Assembly: GCA_049965615.1 (NCBI GenBank)
Contig: JBMFWD010000011.1
Location: 1 to 64,000 of the forward strand
DNA from: Acidobacterium sp049965615
GTDB lineage: Bacteria; Acidobacteriota; Terriglobia; Terriglobales; Acidobacteriaceae
DNA: 64,000 bases
Direction: 5' to 3'
Position numbers and translations under genes: made by a program. The notes under the pieces are model-generated. The model did not search any database and was not told the origin of the DNA. It saw only the letters and a list, made by a program, of their open reading frames with translations. Below, in pieces: positions 16,803-25,405 of this stretch. Each line of letters opens with the position of its first letter. The first letter of the stretch is position 1.

Positions 16803-17468
16803 CTAGGAGGCCGGTTTGGCGGGCGCGGGAGGAATTTTCTTGCGGCTGAGGACGAACTGATTGTCGCGCCCCCGGCTGCCGGAGGATGCCTTGTCGATGC
16901 GCCGCCAGAAAGCGACGAAGTAGTCGACGGCGGAGATGACGGAGATGGTGACCATCCAGTAGACGCTGGAGACGGCGATGAGCCGAACCGGCATGACGAA
17001 CCAGCCGAACTGCCACTGGTACCAGGCGTGGGCGAGGATGACGGCCACGACCGAGATGATCTGCATGACGGTTTTGAGCTTGCCGAGGTCGCTGGCCTGA
17101 ATGGTGAAGCCCTCGGTGGAAGCGATGGAGCGGAGGCCGTTGACGAGGAATTCGCGGCCGATGATGATGACGACGATCCAGGGCTTGACGATGCTGGGTT
17201 CGTACTCGACGAGGGTGATATAGGCGGCGGTGATGAGCAGTTTGTCGGCGAGCGGATCGAGCAGCATGCCCATGGTGGTGATCTGGCCGCGGCTGCGGGC
17301 GAGGTAGCCGTCGACTCCGTCAGAGATGGAGATGAGGATGAAAAACAGGGACGCCACCAGCTCCTGCCCGCCGTGCCATCCCAGGTGCGGGAAGAAAGGC
17401 GAGAGGATCCAGAGCAGTATCGGAACGGAGAAGATACGGCCCAGGGTGATGGAGTTGGGTAAATTCAC
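16803..17468 (-). CDS. pgsA: CDP-diacylglycerol-glycerol-3-phosphate 3-phosphatidyltransferase
   Basis: A 221-residue integral membrane enzyme for phosphatidylglycerol synthesis. The CDP-alcohol phosphotransferase motif is complete: DGVDGYLARSRG...G....DPLADK, with the four Asp present. It starts at GTG (17468) with the family-typical NLPNSITLGRI. About four to five hydrophobic helices are visible. The C-terminal 25 residues are basic and Pro-rich, longer than in enterobacterial PgsA. It sits between gdhA and rel on the minus strand. Confidence 0.92.
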   Translation of the reverse strand: MNLPNSITLGRIFSVPILLWILSPFFPHLGWHGGQELVASLFFILISISDGVDGYLARSRGQITTMGMLLDPLADKLLITAAYITLVEYEPSIVKPWIVVIIIGREFLVNGLRSIASTEGFTIQASDLGKLKTVMQIISVVAVILAHAWYQWQFGWFVMPVRLIAVSSVYWMVTISVISAVDYFVAFWRRIDKASSGSRGRDNQFVLSRKKIPPAPAKPAS

Positions 17469-17562
17469 AGAACAGCCCGATCAATTCGTAATTGTGATTA
17501 TGCTAACCCGAAAGGGCTGGCGCGCGTCCGTGACGTTGGTGTGATGCAAGCGGGCGCGACGG

Positions 17563-17590
17563 AAAAGGGTGGCCTGGAAGCCACCCTTTT
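17563..17590. terminator. Terminator after gdhA
   Basis: An 11-bp perfect stem (AAAAGGGTGGC/GCCACCCTTTT, loop CTGGAA) lies 32 bp past the gdhA stop. The A-run and T-run at its ends allow function on either strand. Confidence 0.8.
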
Positions 17591-17621
17591 CTCTTGCGGC
17601 AGAATGCTTTTTCCTGAGGGT

Positions 17622-18887
17622 TCAGGCGTAGATGCCACGCTGCTTGATCACAAAGGCGACACGGTCGATGGCCAGCATGTAGGCCGCGATGCGGTTGTTG
17701 ACGCCGTGGGTCTCAGAGTAGCGGACAACTTCCTGAAAGGATTCCGCAAGGATGAGGTCGAGGCGTTCGTTGACCATTGCCTCGGGCCAGAAGTAGCCCT
17801 GACGATCCTGCACCCACTCAAAATAAGACGCGGTGACGCCGCCGGCGTTGGCGAGAATGTCAGGAATGATGAAGACCTTCTTTTCGGCCAGGATTTCATC
17901 GGCGACGGTGGTAGTGGGCCCGTTTGCGCCCTCGCAGATGATTTTTGCCTGGACGCGATCCGCATTGCGGCTGGTGATGACGTTCTCGTGCGCCGCCGGG
18001 ATGAGAATGTCGCACTCGGTGCAGAGCAGCTCGGCCGGATCGGCGGCCTCTGCGCCATGGAAGCTGAGGATGGAGCCGTTGCGGTCCTTGTAGTCGATGA
18101 GAGCCTCGATATCGATACCGTCGGCGTTGAAGAGGCCGCCGTCGTACTCGGCGATGCCGATGATCTTGTAGCCTTTGCGCTTCATGATCTGGGCGGCGTT
18201 GGCGCCGACGTTTCCAAAGCCCTGGATGATGACGCGGCAGCCGTCCTGCTGTATGCCGAGGTGCCGGAGCGCCTCGTCGCAGGCGACGCTGACACCGCGG
18301 CCGGTGGCCTGTCTGCGTCCGCGCGAGCCGCCCAGGGTAATCGGCTTGCCGGTGACGACGCTGGTGACGGTCTGGCGCATGTGCATGGAGAAGGTATCCA
18401 TGATCCAGGCCATCACCTGCTCGTTGGTTCCCACATCGGGCGCGGGCACGTCCTTTTCCGGACCGAGGAACTCAATCATCTCCGAGGTGTAGCGGCGGGT
18501 GAGGCGTTCGAGCTCGCCCATGGACATTTTCTTGGGGTCGCAAATGACGCCGCCCTTGGCTCCGCCGAAGGGGATGTCGACCACGGCGCACTTCCAGGTC
18601 ATCCAGCTTGCCAGCGCTCGCATTTCGTCCAGCGATACGTCGGGCGCGTAGCGGATGCCGCCCTTGGCCGGCCCGCGCGCGACAGAGTGCTGCACACGGT
18701 AGCCGGTGAACATCTCAATGCGCCCGTCGTCCATCGCGACGGGAAAGTGGACGATGACTTCTCGTGAGGGGTAACGCAGCACGCGCCACAAACCTTCGTC
18801 GAGGTTGAGCTTGCGTGCCGCAAAGTCGAATCGAGCTTCCTGGGCTTCCCAGGGGTTAATTTCGTGCTCGAGCGTGATCGTTGCCAT
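17622..18887 (-). CDS. gdhA: Glutamate dehydrogenase
   Basis: A 421-residue Glu/Leu/Phe/Val dehydrogenase that interconverts glutamate and 2-oxoglutarate plus ammonia. It shows KGGIRYAP, the catalytic Lys in PFGGAKGGV, DVGTNEQVMAW and the Rossmann motif IIQGFGNVGANAA. The length fits the hexameric (GDH50s) class. Start: ATG at 18887 with GGAGAG upstream; in-frame sequence beyond it is not family-like. Cofactor choice cannot be told safely. It is divergent from trpE. Confidence 0.93.
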   Translation of the reverse strand: MATITLEHEINPWEAQEARFDFAARKLNLDEGLWRVLRYPSREVIVHFPVAMDDGRIEMFTGYRVQHSVARGPAKGGIRYAPDVSLDEMRALASWMTWKCAVVDIPFGGAKGGVICDPKKMSMGELERLTRRYTSEMIEFLGPEKDVPAPDVGTNEQVMAWIMDTFSMHMRQTVTSVVTGKPITLGGSRGRRQATGRGVSVACDEALRHLGIQQDGCRVIIQGFGNVGANAAQIMKRKGYKIIGIAEYDGGLFNADGIDIEALIDYKDRNGSILSFHGAEAADPAELLCTECDILIPAAHENVITSRNADRVQAKIICEGANGPTTTVADEILAEKKVFIIPDILANAGGVTASYFEWVQDRQGYFWPEAMVNERLDLILAESFQEVVRYSETHGVNNRIAAYMLAIDRVAFVIKQRGIYA

Positions 18888-19193
18888 GTAATGACTCTCC
18901 GTTGTGGACCGACCATCCAGGGCGTGGGGAACCGATGTTCCTCTATCGCCCGCGGTCTGCGCTTCGGTCCGTCGCGCGCATCGCTTCCAGAGCCTGACCG
19001 GACAAAAACCGGGTGAGGGTCTGGCCAAACCTTCCGAGTATAGGCCTGCGCGACAGGCTCGGCAAGAGTGTTGGGTGGTGTATTTCGGGATGCCTGCCGA
19101 AGATGCAGCGAGGCTCTGAAGCCGGCCGGATTGAGCGGTTGCGGCGGCGGGCGTTACCATGGGGCATACCAGCGCTTTACCCAGACGAAAACC
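18888..19193. other. Intergenic between divergent gdhA and trpE
   Basis: About 306 bp holding both promoters. I searched for a trp leader peptide with tandem Trp codons followed by competing hairpins, and for T-box or TRAP-like elements, and saw none. No confident -10/-35 pair could be chosen by eye. Confidence 0.5.
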
Positions 19194-20705
19194 ATGCCAT
19201 CTCAAGCCGCTTCCCTGCCCTCCCGCTCCGAATTTCTGCGCCTTGCGCGCAAGCATACCCTGATTCCTCTGTATCGGACATTAGACGCCGATCTTGAGAC
19301 GCCGGTAAGCGCATTTTTGCGCCTGGCCGCGGCTGAGCCGGAGTGTTTCCTGCTGGAGTCAGTCGAAGGCGGCGAAAAGATTGGCCGCTACACCTACATC
19401 GGCGTGCGGCCTTACCGGCGGATTGTCTCGCAGGGGCGTTCCATATGGGTCACCGAAGAGGGAAAAACCCAGCAGATGGAAGGAGATATCTTCGAGGTGC
19501 TGAAGGCGGCGCTCGATGGGCACTCGCCGGCCAAGATGGCCGGGCTGCCGCCGTTTTCGGCGGGCGCGGTCGGGTACTTCAGCTATGACGTGGTCCGGCA
19601 GATTGAGAAGCTGCCGGAGCTGGCAGTGGATGAGCTGTGCATGCCCGACGCCTGCCTGATGTTCTTTGACGAAGTGCTGGCCTTTGACCACGTTCGCAAG
19701 GAAATGCTGCTGATAGTCACGGCGGACGTGAAGAAGCAGAAGCCGGAGCGGGCCTACACCGAGTCGCTGAAGCGGCTGGACCAGCTGGAGAAGCGGTTGC
19801 TGGCTCCCCTGCCAAAGCAGAAGAAAAAGACGGTCGGCGGCAAGGTGAAGATTAACTGCCGCACGAGGAAGAAGGATTTTCTGGCGGCGGTGGAGCGGAC
19901 GAAGGAATACATTGCCGCGGGGGATATCTTCCAGGCCGTGATTTCGCAGCGGTTTGACGTGGAGCCGGGCGTGGAGCCGTTCTCGATTTACCGGGCGCTG
20001 CGGGTGGTGAATCCTTCCCCGTACATGTACTTTTTGCGGAGCGTGCAGCCGGCCAATGCCAAGGGCACAAAGCTGGAGACGTCGCACATTGTGGGCTCGT
20101 CGCCGGAGCTGCTGGTGAGCGTGCAGGACGGCAAAGTGGAGTACCGGCCGATTGCGGGGACGCGTCCTCGCGGGGCCGACGAGGCAAGCGACCGCGCGAT
20201 TGAGCAGGACCTGCTGGCCGATGAGAAGGAGCGCGCCGAACACGTGATGCTGGTGGACCTGGGCCGCAACGACGTGGGCCGGGTGAGCGAGTACGGCACC
20301 GTGAAACTCGGCGAGTTGATGCGTGTGGAGCGCTACTCGCACGTGATGCACCTGGTGAGCGACGTGACGGGCACGCTGAAGAAAGGCATGAATGCGGTGG
20401 ATGCGCTGCGGTCCTGCTTCCCGGCCGGGACACTCAGCGGCGCGCCGAAGATTCGCGCGATGGAGATTATCGAAGAGATGGAACCGGCGCGGCGGGGGAT
20501 TTACGGAGGCTGCGTGTTGTATGCGGATTTTTCCGGAAATCTGACCTCGTGCATTGCGATTCGCACGCTGCTGATGAAGGGCCGCAAGGGGTATGTGCAG
20601 GCCGGAGGCGGCATTGTGGCGGATTCGGTTCCGGAAAAGGAATACGAAGAGAGCGTGAACAAGGCCAAGGCGGTGATGCGCGCGATTGAGCGGGCGCGGG
20701 GGTAG
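19194..20705 (+). CDS. trpE: Anthranilate synthase component I
   Basis: A 503-residue chorismate-binding enzyme making anthranilate with TrpG. It shows the N-terminal feedback-site LLESVEGGEKIGRYTYIG and the C-terminal catalytic block with EYIAAGDIFQAVISQRF, PSPYMYF, SSPELLV, PIAGTRPRG, LVDLGRNDVGRV, SGAPKIRAMEIIEEMEP and YGGCVLYADFSGN. The start is ATG 19194. Its normal partner trpG lies 1.5 kb downstream on the same strand, separated by three minus-strand genes (endonuclease and toxin-antitoxin pair). Confidence 0.95.
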   Translation: MPSQAASLPSRSEFLRLARKHTLIPLYRTLDADLETPVSAFLRLAAAEPECFLLESVEGGEKIGRYTYIGVRPYRRIVSQGRSIWVTEEGKTQQMEGDIFEVLKAALDGHSPAKMAGLPPFSAGAVGYFSYDVVRQIEKLPELAVDELCMPDACLMFFDEVLAFDHVRKEMLLIVTADVKKQKPERAYTESLKRLDQLEKRLLAPLPKQKKKTVGGKVKINCRTRKKDFLAAVERTKEYIAAGDIFQAVISQRFDVEPGVEPFSIYRALRVVNPSPYMYFLRSVQPANAKGTKLETSHIVGSSPELLVSVQDGKVEYRPIAGTRPRGADEASDRAIEQDLLADEKERAEHVMLVDLGRNDVGRVSEYGTVKLGELMRVERYSHVMHLVSDVTGTLKKGMNAVDALRSCFPAGTLSGAPKIRAMEIIEEMEPARRGIYGGCVLYADFSGNLTSCIAIRTLLMKGRKGYVQAGGGIVADSVPEKEYEESVNKAKAVMRAIERARG

Positions 20706-20747
20706 AGTGCAACATGACTTGATTGAGTAGGTGCGAGAGAACCGGAC

Positions 20748-21533
20748 TTACAACCAATCTTTCATGCTGTAGGCTCCTCCGCCATCGAACTGCAGATAGC
20801 CGCGATCTCTTAATATCTGCAGCTGTTGCCGAATTTTTGCTCGAACGTTGTTGTTGTTGGGAAAGCGTGCCACAAAGTTTGCTTCTTTTGCGTAGACATC
20901 GGACAGATGGAAGTGTCGCAGGCCCAGGCTGCGAACAATTTCCAACGTAAGGATGGTCCATCCTCGCTGGCCTGCCGGCAATTCTCTCAATGACAGGAAT
21001 TTTTGAAAATCTGCGCGAACGTCCTTCTTTGATCTGACGGTGCCACTCCTAACGAGGTAGACTTCCCCACCCGCCGCGATTCGATCGAGGCGGATGTTGC
21101 AGCCGACCCAGCCGGCCCTTGCAGCGGCGACGCTTAGCGGCTTGCGCTGGTCAATCACGTCGGGTGTGAGGAACACAGAGTTAATTGCACTGAAGGAAAT
21201 TACTTCCCACGATTTGCTTCGATGAAGCAGCATCAATGTGGGCGCAGATCCGTCTCGAATTCTGCCAATCATAGCGCCATAGGCCCCATCCACTAGAGAC
21301 TTCGAGGGCCGATACGTAAAGCTCTTCAGTTCGTACCGATGAGCGCAAAACTCACAAGCAAAATCGGTACATTTCGTATTTGTCGTGGATCGACGGAGAA
21401 AATCCGAGTTACACGCAATGCAGAACCCATTGTGTTCTACCCATGACTCAGAAATGACACGTGCCCGCTGTGCGCTGCTTTTGTAAATTGCTGCAACAGA
21501 CTGGTCACAAACCAGGTTCACAGTGATTTCCAT
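20748..21533 (-). CDS. DpnI-family methyl-directed restriction endonuclease
   Basis: A 261-residue protein that aligns by eye along its whole length with DpnI, which cuts N6-methylated GATC. The N-terminal PD-(D/E)xK nuclease has zinc cysteines C38/C41 and C60/C63 and catalytic D57, E68, K70 (YELKS). Further matches are DGAYGAMIGRI, IDQRKPLSVAAARAGWVGCNI and the RGWTI stretch. The C-terminal winged helix ends KIRQQLQILRDRGYLQF as in DpnI. No methylase is nearby, as expected for a methyl-dependent enzyme. Base composition is visibly more AT-rich than in trpE or trpG, suggesting transfer. It is probably a defence gene against Dam-methylated DNA. Confidence 0.9.
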   Translation of the reverse strand: MEITVNLVCDQSVAAIYKSSAQRARVISESWVEHNGFCIACNSDFLRRSTTNTKCTDFACEFCAHRYELKSFTYRPSKSLVDGAYGAMIGRIRDGSAPTLMLLHRSKSWEVISFSAINSVFLTPDVIDQRKPLSVAAARAGWVGCNIRLDRIAAGGEVYLVRSGTVRSKKDVRADFQKFLSLRELPAGQRGWTILTLEIVRSLGLRHFHLSDVYAKEANFVARFPNNNNVRAKIRQQLQILRDRGYLQFDGGGAYSMKDWL

Positions 21534-21588
21534 TCCAGTTCAGGCATTTATTCGAGAAACCCTCGGTGCAAGCATAACCAAACTACAC

Positions 21589-21864
21589 TCACCGCCGCTC
21601 GCGGGCGTGCCAGAGGCGCAGAATGGTCACGGTGTCGCTGGTGAGTTCATAGCGGACTTCATAGGGACCGACGCAGATTCGCCGCACGTGGCGAGGATTG
21701 TATTTCTCCAATCGCTCGCCCATTTGAGGAAACTGGCTGAGGCGCGTGGTTCCGGCGCGGACGCCATCGAGCACGCCTGCCGCAATGGCTGGATTATCAG
21801 ACGCGATGAATTCGTAAAGCCGGGCCGCATCCCTGAGGGCCAGGCTGGTCCATTGAATCTTCAT
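21589..21864 (-). CDS. ParE/RelE-family toxin
   Basis: A 91-residue protein with the ParE-type pattern: MKIQWTSLALRDAARLYEFI at the N terminus, the middle FPQMGERL and RRICVGPYEVRYEL, and the C-terminal ILRLWHARERR. The ATG at 21864 overlaps the antitoxin stop (ATGA), the classic coupled arrangement with antitoxin first. ParE toxins act on gyrase and RelE toxins on ribosome-bound mRNA; the sequence alone leans to ParE. It lies 55 bp from the endonuclease start, same strand. Confidence 0.85.
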   Translation of the reverse strand: MKIQWTSLALRDAARLYEFIASDNPAIAAGVLDGVRAGTTRLSQFPQMGERLEKYNPRHVRRICVGPYEVRYELTSDTVTILRLWHARERR

Positions 21865-22154
21865 CGGGTGGGCGGCGGCAGCGGCTTGTCTGTGCCGAGG
21901 CTGCGAATCCACTTCTCCACTTCATCGTGAGGCACCCCATGACCGGCGTCGGCTTCGGCCAGCGCTTCGAGCGTCATCTGGTGGCGAAGCTCTTCTTCGT
22001 CGATCCAGGCCTGCAGCGCCTGCCTGACGATCCAGCCGCGGGGCCGCTCGAGCTGCTCGGCCAGCTGGTCCACTTTTTCGGCAAGCTCGGTGGATACATG
22101 CGCGGTGAGGACGCGGGTTTCCGGTTTGCGCTTTGCCGTGGAGTGGTTCTTCAT
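21861..22154 (-). CDS. Ribbon-helix-helix antitoxin
   Basis: A 97-residue protein with a basic N terminus, then TRVLTAHVSTELAEKVDQLA and RPRGWIVRQALQAWIDEEE, the beta-strand plus two helices of a CopG/MetJ-type DNA-binding fold. The C-terminal half is acidic, as expected for the toxin-wrapping segment. It overlaps the toxin start by 4 bp and probably autoregulates the pair. Both genes run opposite to trpE and trpG. Confidence 0.85.
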   Translation of the reverse strand: MKNHSTAKRKPETRVLTAHVSTELAEKVDQLAEQLERPRGWIVRQALQAWIDEEELRHQMTLEALAEADAGHGVPHDEVEKWIRSLGTDKPLPPPTR

Positions 22155-22251
22155 CACTTTGATTATATTTGATTGGAGTTGAATCAGGCAGAGGATTGCG
22201 GCAGCGCAAAGCATCGCTTCCCCGCTGCGGCATTACACTAAAACCAACCGT

Positions 22252-22815
22252 ATGATCCTCGTTCTCGACAACTACGATTCGTTTACCTACAACCTGGTGC
22301 AGTACATGGGCGAGCTGGGCGCGGAGATGGAAATTCGCCGCAATGACCAGATCACCGTGGAAGAGGCCGAGGCGCTGAAGCCGGAGCGAATTCTGATTTC
22401 GCCCGGGCCTTGCACGCCGCAGGAGGCGGGGATCAGCATTCCGCTGATTCAGCGGTTTGCGGGCAAGGCGCCGATACTGGGCGTGTGCCTGGGGCACCAG
22501 GCAATAGGCGCGGCCTTTGGCGGCAAGGTGGTACGGGCCAGGAAGCTGATGCACGGCAAGACGAGCGAGGTGGAGCACGACGGGAAGACCATCTTCCAGG
22601 GCATTGCCTCGCCGATGACCTGCACGCGCTACCACTCTCTGATTGTGGCGGAGAAGGGATTGCCGAAGACCCTGGAGGTTTCCGCGCGGACGGCGGATGG
22701 GACGATCATGGGGCTGCGGCACCGGGAGTTCCAGGTGGAGGGCGTGCAGTTCCACCCGGAGAGCGCGCTGACGGCGGACGGCAAGCAACTGATACGGAAT
22801 TTTCTGGAGTTATAG
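22252..22815 (+). CDS. trpG: Anthranilate synthase component II (glutamine amidotransferase)
   Basis: A 187-residue class I amidotransferase supplying ammonia to TrpE. It shows MILVLDNYDSFTYNL, the PGPCTP oxyanion region, the nucleophile Cys in GVCLGHQA and the His-Glu of FHPES. It may also serve p-aminobenzoate synthesis, as many TrpG/PabA do. Being on the plus strand after trpE suggests an ancestral trpE-trpG order broken by the inserted block; it now needs its own promoter in the 97-bp gap or readthrough. Confidence 0.94.
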   Translation: MILVLDNYDSFTYNLVQYMGELGAEMEIRRNDQITVEEAEALKPERILISPGPCTPQEAGISIPLIQRFAGKAPILGVCLGHQAIGAAFGGKVVRARKLMHGKTSEVEHDGKTIFQGIASPMTCTRYHSLIVAEKGLPKTLEVSARTADGTIMGLRHREFQVEGVQFHPESALTADGKQLIRNFLEL

Positions 22816-22846
22816 CGCCGTGGCTCCGCATCGCACGACAAGCAGC

Positions 22847-23821
22847 ATGACGCGTGAGAGGAGTGCGGGCTGGGTTTGCGCGCTGGGTTTGGTGCTGGCT
22901 GCGAGTCCTGCGTGGGCGCAGCAGAAGCCGATTGCCTATGCGCCGACCAACGGGGTGACGATTGCCGGGTCGCTGGAAGTGACGAACAATCGCGCGGCGA
23001 TTGGCCCCAATGCGACGATTACCGCCGGGGACCGCACGGCAAGCATTGAGCTGGCGCGCGGCGGGAGCCTGGAGGTGTGCCGGTCGACGAAGATACAGCT
23101 TTCCGCGGACAAGAGCCTGGGGCCGGACGCGAGGCCGGGCGATGACGCGATCATGATTGCGCTGAACCATGGGGCGTTTGAGGCGCATGACAAGCCGGGG
23201 AAATACTCGGACGTGGTGATGACGCCGGATTTGCGCATTTTGATCTCCGGGCCGGGCAAGGCGGAGATGAGTTTTCGCGTGGGGGCGAACGGGGACACCT
23301 GCATCGACAACAAGGGCAGGAACGCGCCGTATGTAACGGTGACGGGGCTGTTCAGCGGAGGGGTCTACCGCGTGCAGCCGGACCAGCGCGTGCTGATTGA
23401 GCACGGCGACCTGGGGCAGGTGGTGGACAGCGAGCCGGAGCCTTGCGGGTGTCCGCCTGCGCCAAAGGAGCTGGGGAAGACGGGGATTGGGATCGGGCGC
23501 GGGAATGCGAAGCAGAACAAGGCGGCGCGGGAGAATCCCTTTCCGCTGGCCGAGAGCGAAGGGCTGAAGCCGCCGCCGGCGGGGCCGACGGAGCCGGTGG
23601 TTCCGGCAGGGCAGGTGGCGACGCAAGTGGAAGTGCCGATCACCTACAACGGGGCTACGGCGCGGTCTTCAGCGGTTGCGCCGGTGGCGAAGACATCTGC
23701 GCCTGCACAAAAATCGGCTGCGCCGAGGAAGGCTCGGCAGGCTCGGGTGAGGAATCCGCATCACCGCGGATTTTTTGGCTCGATCGGGCACTTTTTTGCG
23801 CGGATCTTCGGGCGGAAGTAG
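22847..23821 (+). CDS. Secreted protein of unknown function with basic C terminus
   Basis: A 324-residue protein with a good signal peptide (cleavage near SPAWAQQ), which decides the ATG at 22847 over a GTG nine codons upstream. The body has repeated short beta-like stretches (GSLEVTNNRAAIGPNATITAGD and similar) reminiscent of FecR-type beta domains, a CGCPP motif, then a Pro/Ala/Lys-rich linker and an Arg/His/Phe-rich tail (GFFGSIGHFFARIFGRK) that could bind membrane or nucleic acid. It follows trpG by 31 bp and may share its transcript. Family not recognised. Confidence 0.7.
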   Translation: MTRERSAGWVCALGLVLAASPAWAQQKPIAYAPTNGVTIAGSLEVTNNRAAIGPNATITAGDRTASIELARGGSLEVCRSTKIQLSADKSLGPDARPGDDAIMIALNHGAFEAHDKPGKYSDVVMTPDLRILISGPGKAEMSFRVGANGDTCIDNKGRNAPYVTVTGLFSGGVYRVQPDQRVLIEHGDLGQVVDSEPEPCGCPPAPKELGKTGIGIGRGNAKQNKAARENPFPLAESEGLKPPPAGPTEPVVPAGQVATQVEVPITYNGATARSSAVAPVAKTSAPAQKSAAPRKARQARVRNPHHRGFFGSIGHFFARIFGRK

Positions 23822-23897
23822 CTTGCAGCAAGTTTGACGGCGAGGGATTGAGAGCGTGAGATTCCTGCTTCCCTGTCGCATGTGCTATCCGATAAGA

Positions 23898-23932
23898 CCC
23901 ACCCTGGCTTTGCGAGAGTGGGGCACCCGGAT
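23898..23932. repeat. Intergenic palindromic repeat, copy 2
   Basis: A near copy of 14175-14210: ACCCACCCTGGCT, then a variable loop, then AGTGGGGCACCCGGAT. It lies between the secreted protein and efp. With only two copies visible, the family size and function are unknown. Confidence 0.75.
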
Positions 23933-24048
23933 AGATCGGTCGAGTGAGGTCGCGGCGCGGTCTACGGTAAAATAAAGATTCAGCGATTTTCCCTTTGCAG
24001 CCCCCGCTGCCTATTTTCAGATTCAGACAGACGTAAGGAGTCCGTTTT

Positions 24049-24609
24049 ATGGCGATTCCCGCCACACAGATGCGCCCCGGCATGATCATCAAGCACAACG
24101 GCGAGTTGCATGCCGTTTTCAGCGTGGAGCACCGCACGCCCGGCAACCTGCGCGCCTTTATCCAGGCCAAGCTGCGTAACCTGCGCACGGGCGCCATGTT
24201 TGAGCACCGCTTCCGCTCGCCTGACCCGATTGACCGCGTGGTGGTGGACGAAGTGGCAATGGAGTTTCTTTACAACGACGGCGACGACTACTACTTCATG
24301 AACACCGAGAACTACGAGCAGACGCACCTGAAGCGCGACACGCTGGGGGACGCGGTCGAGTACCTGACGGCGAATCTGCAGATTACGGTTTCGTTCTTTG
24401 ACGGCGTGGCCGTGGGCATCGAGCTGCCGCAGACGGTCGAGTTAACGGTCGTCGAGACCGAGCCGGGCTTGAAGTCGGCGACGGCGTCCTCGGTGACGAA
24501 GCCCGCGAAGCTCGAAACCGGGCTGGTGGTGCAGGTGCCCCCGTTCATCAACGAGGGCGAGAAGATTCGCGTGGACACGGCGGAAGGGGCTTACCTTAGC
24601 CGGGCTTAG
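24049..24609 (+). CDS. efp: Elongation factor P
   Basis: A 186-residue EF-P that relieves ribosome stalling at polyproline. Three beta-barrel domains are expected, and the C-terminal VVQVPPFINEGEKIRVDT is typical. The loop that enters the peptidyl-transferase centre reads RTPGNLRAF: the tip residue aligned with E. coli Lys34 is Asn33. Known activating modifications use Lys (EpmA beta-lysylation, 5-aminopentanol) or Arg (EarP rhamnosylation), so this protein is either unmodified or modified differently. An AAGGAG ribosome-binding site is present. Its 3' end overlaps the convergent membrane-protein gene by 14 bp. Confidence 0.95.
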   Translation: MAIPATQMRPGMIIKHNGELHAVFSVEHRTPGNLRAFIQAKLRNLRTGAMFEHRFRSPDPIDRVVVDEVAMEFLYNDGDDYYFMNTENYEQTHLKRDTLGDAVEYLTANLQITVSFFDGVAVGIELPQTVELTVVETEPGLKSATASSVTKPAKLETGLVVQVPPFINEGEKIRVDTAEGAYLSRA

Positions 24610-25309
24610 TCTTTTCGTGATTGAGTAAGTCTGACGGCGCGGCTTCGGCTGCGCCGTTGGTGTTTGCGGGGAGTGGCTTTTCTGCTTCTACAGGGGCGTT
24701 CCGGAGCCTTTGGCGTTGCCGCCACCATGCCAGTGGGGTGATGCCGAAGAGGATGGCCCAGAGGGTGAAGCCGAAGTAAATCCAGTTGTTTCCGGTGCGC
24801 TCACGTGGCGTCAGGCCGAAAAACAAGCCTGCGTCGAGGAAGATACAAAGGAGACACAAGAGGCTGCCGACACTCAGAAAAACCCAGCCAACCTTTCTGC
24901 GTCCCGCGAGGCAATCCAGACTGCGGCCGGCGAACCACCACCAGGGAAAGCAGTAAAACGGATATGCAATCGCTCGCCGGCTCTCAAACGAGAAAGCCGG
25001 TGGCGACCACAAAGCGGGCCAGGTAAGCGGCAGAGAAATAAGTACGCTGGCCAGCATGCCGGGGATGTTCGTTCCGGAGATCATGCCGCCGGCGTGGCAG
25101 GCAATGGGTTCCAAGCAGAAAATGAAGAGCCTGCTGCGCGGCACAACTGCCGACATGTCGCCAAAGTAGACATGGACGGGATCTGCACCGTGCGAGGCTG
25201 TGATGAGTTGCAGGCAGGTGACCAGCGCGGGCGTGGGCACCAGCACTGCCCATACCACGATGGCGATCATCGGCAGGAGCACGGAACAGGACAGTCGCTG
25301 GGCTTTCAT
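24596..25309 (-). CDS. Multi-pass membrane protein of unknown function
   Basis: A 237-residue protein with a hydrophobic N-terminal segment, then about four more hydrophobic stretches (for example IPGMLASVLISLPLTWPAL, VGWVFLSVGSLLCLLCIFL, WIYFGFTLWAILFGITPLAW) and a hydrophilic Ala/Glu-rich C-terminal tail of 40 residues. No motif is recognised. It converges on efp, overlapping its stop by 14 bp, and diverges from acyP. It could be a small transporter-like or structural membrane protein. Confidence 0.6.
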   Translation of the reverse strand: MKAQRLSCSVLLPMIAIVVWAVLVPTPALVTCLQLITASHGADPVHVYFGDMSAVVPRSRLFIFCLEPIACHAGGMISGTNIPGMLASVLISLPLTWPALWSPPAFSFESRRAIAYPFYCFPWWWFAGRSLDCLAGRRKVGWVFLSVGSLLCLLCIFLDAGLFFGLTPRERTGNNWIYFGFTLWAILFGITPLAWWRQRQRLRNAPVEAEKPLPANTNGAAEAAPSDLLNHEKTKPG

Positions 25310-25405
25310 ACGGGCTGAAGAAACATGGTCGGCGATTCGGCTTGATCTGTATAGTCCCTCGCACGTTGCGCCGGTGCGCTGTTACTCTAAAAACGCCGAA
25401 GAGTT

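Noticed and set aside
18888..19193. trp leader attenuator or T-box
   Set aside because: No leader peptide with adjacent Trp codons and no T-box core or competing hairpins seen.
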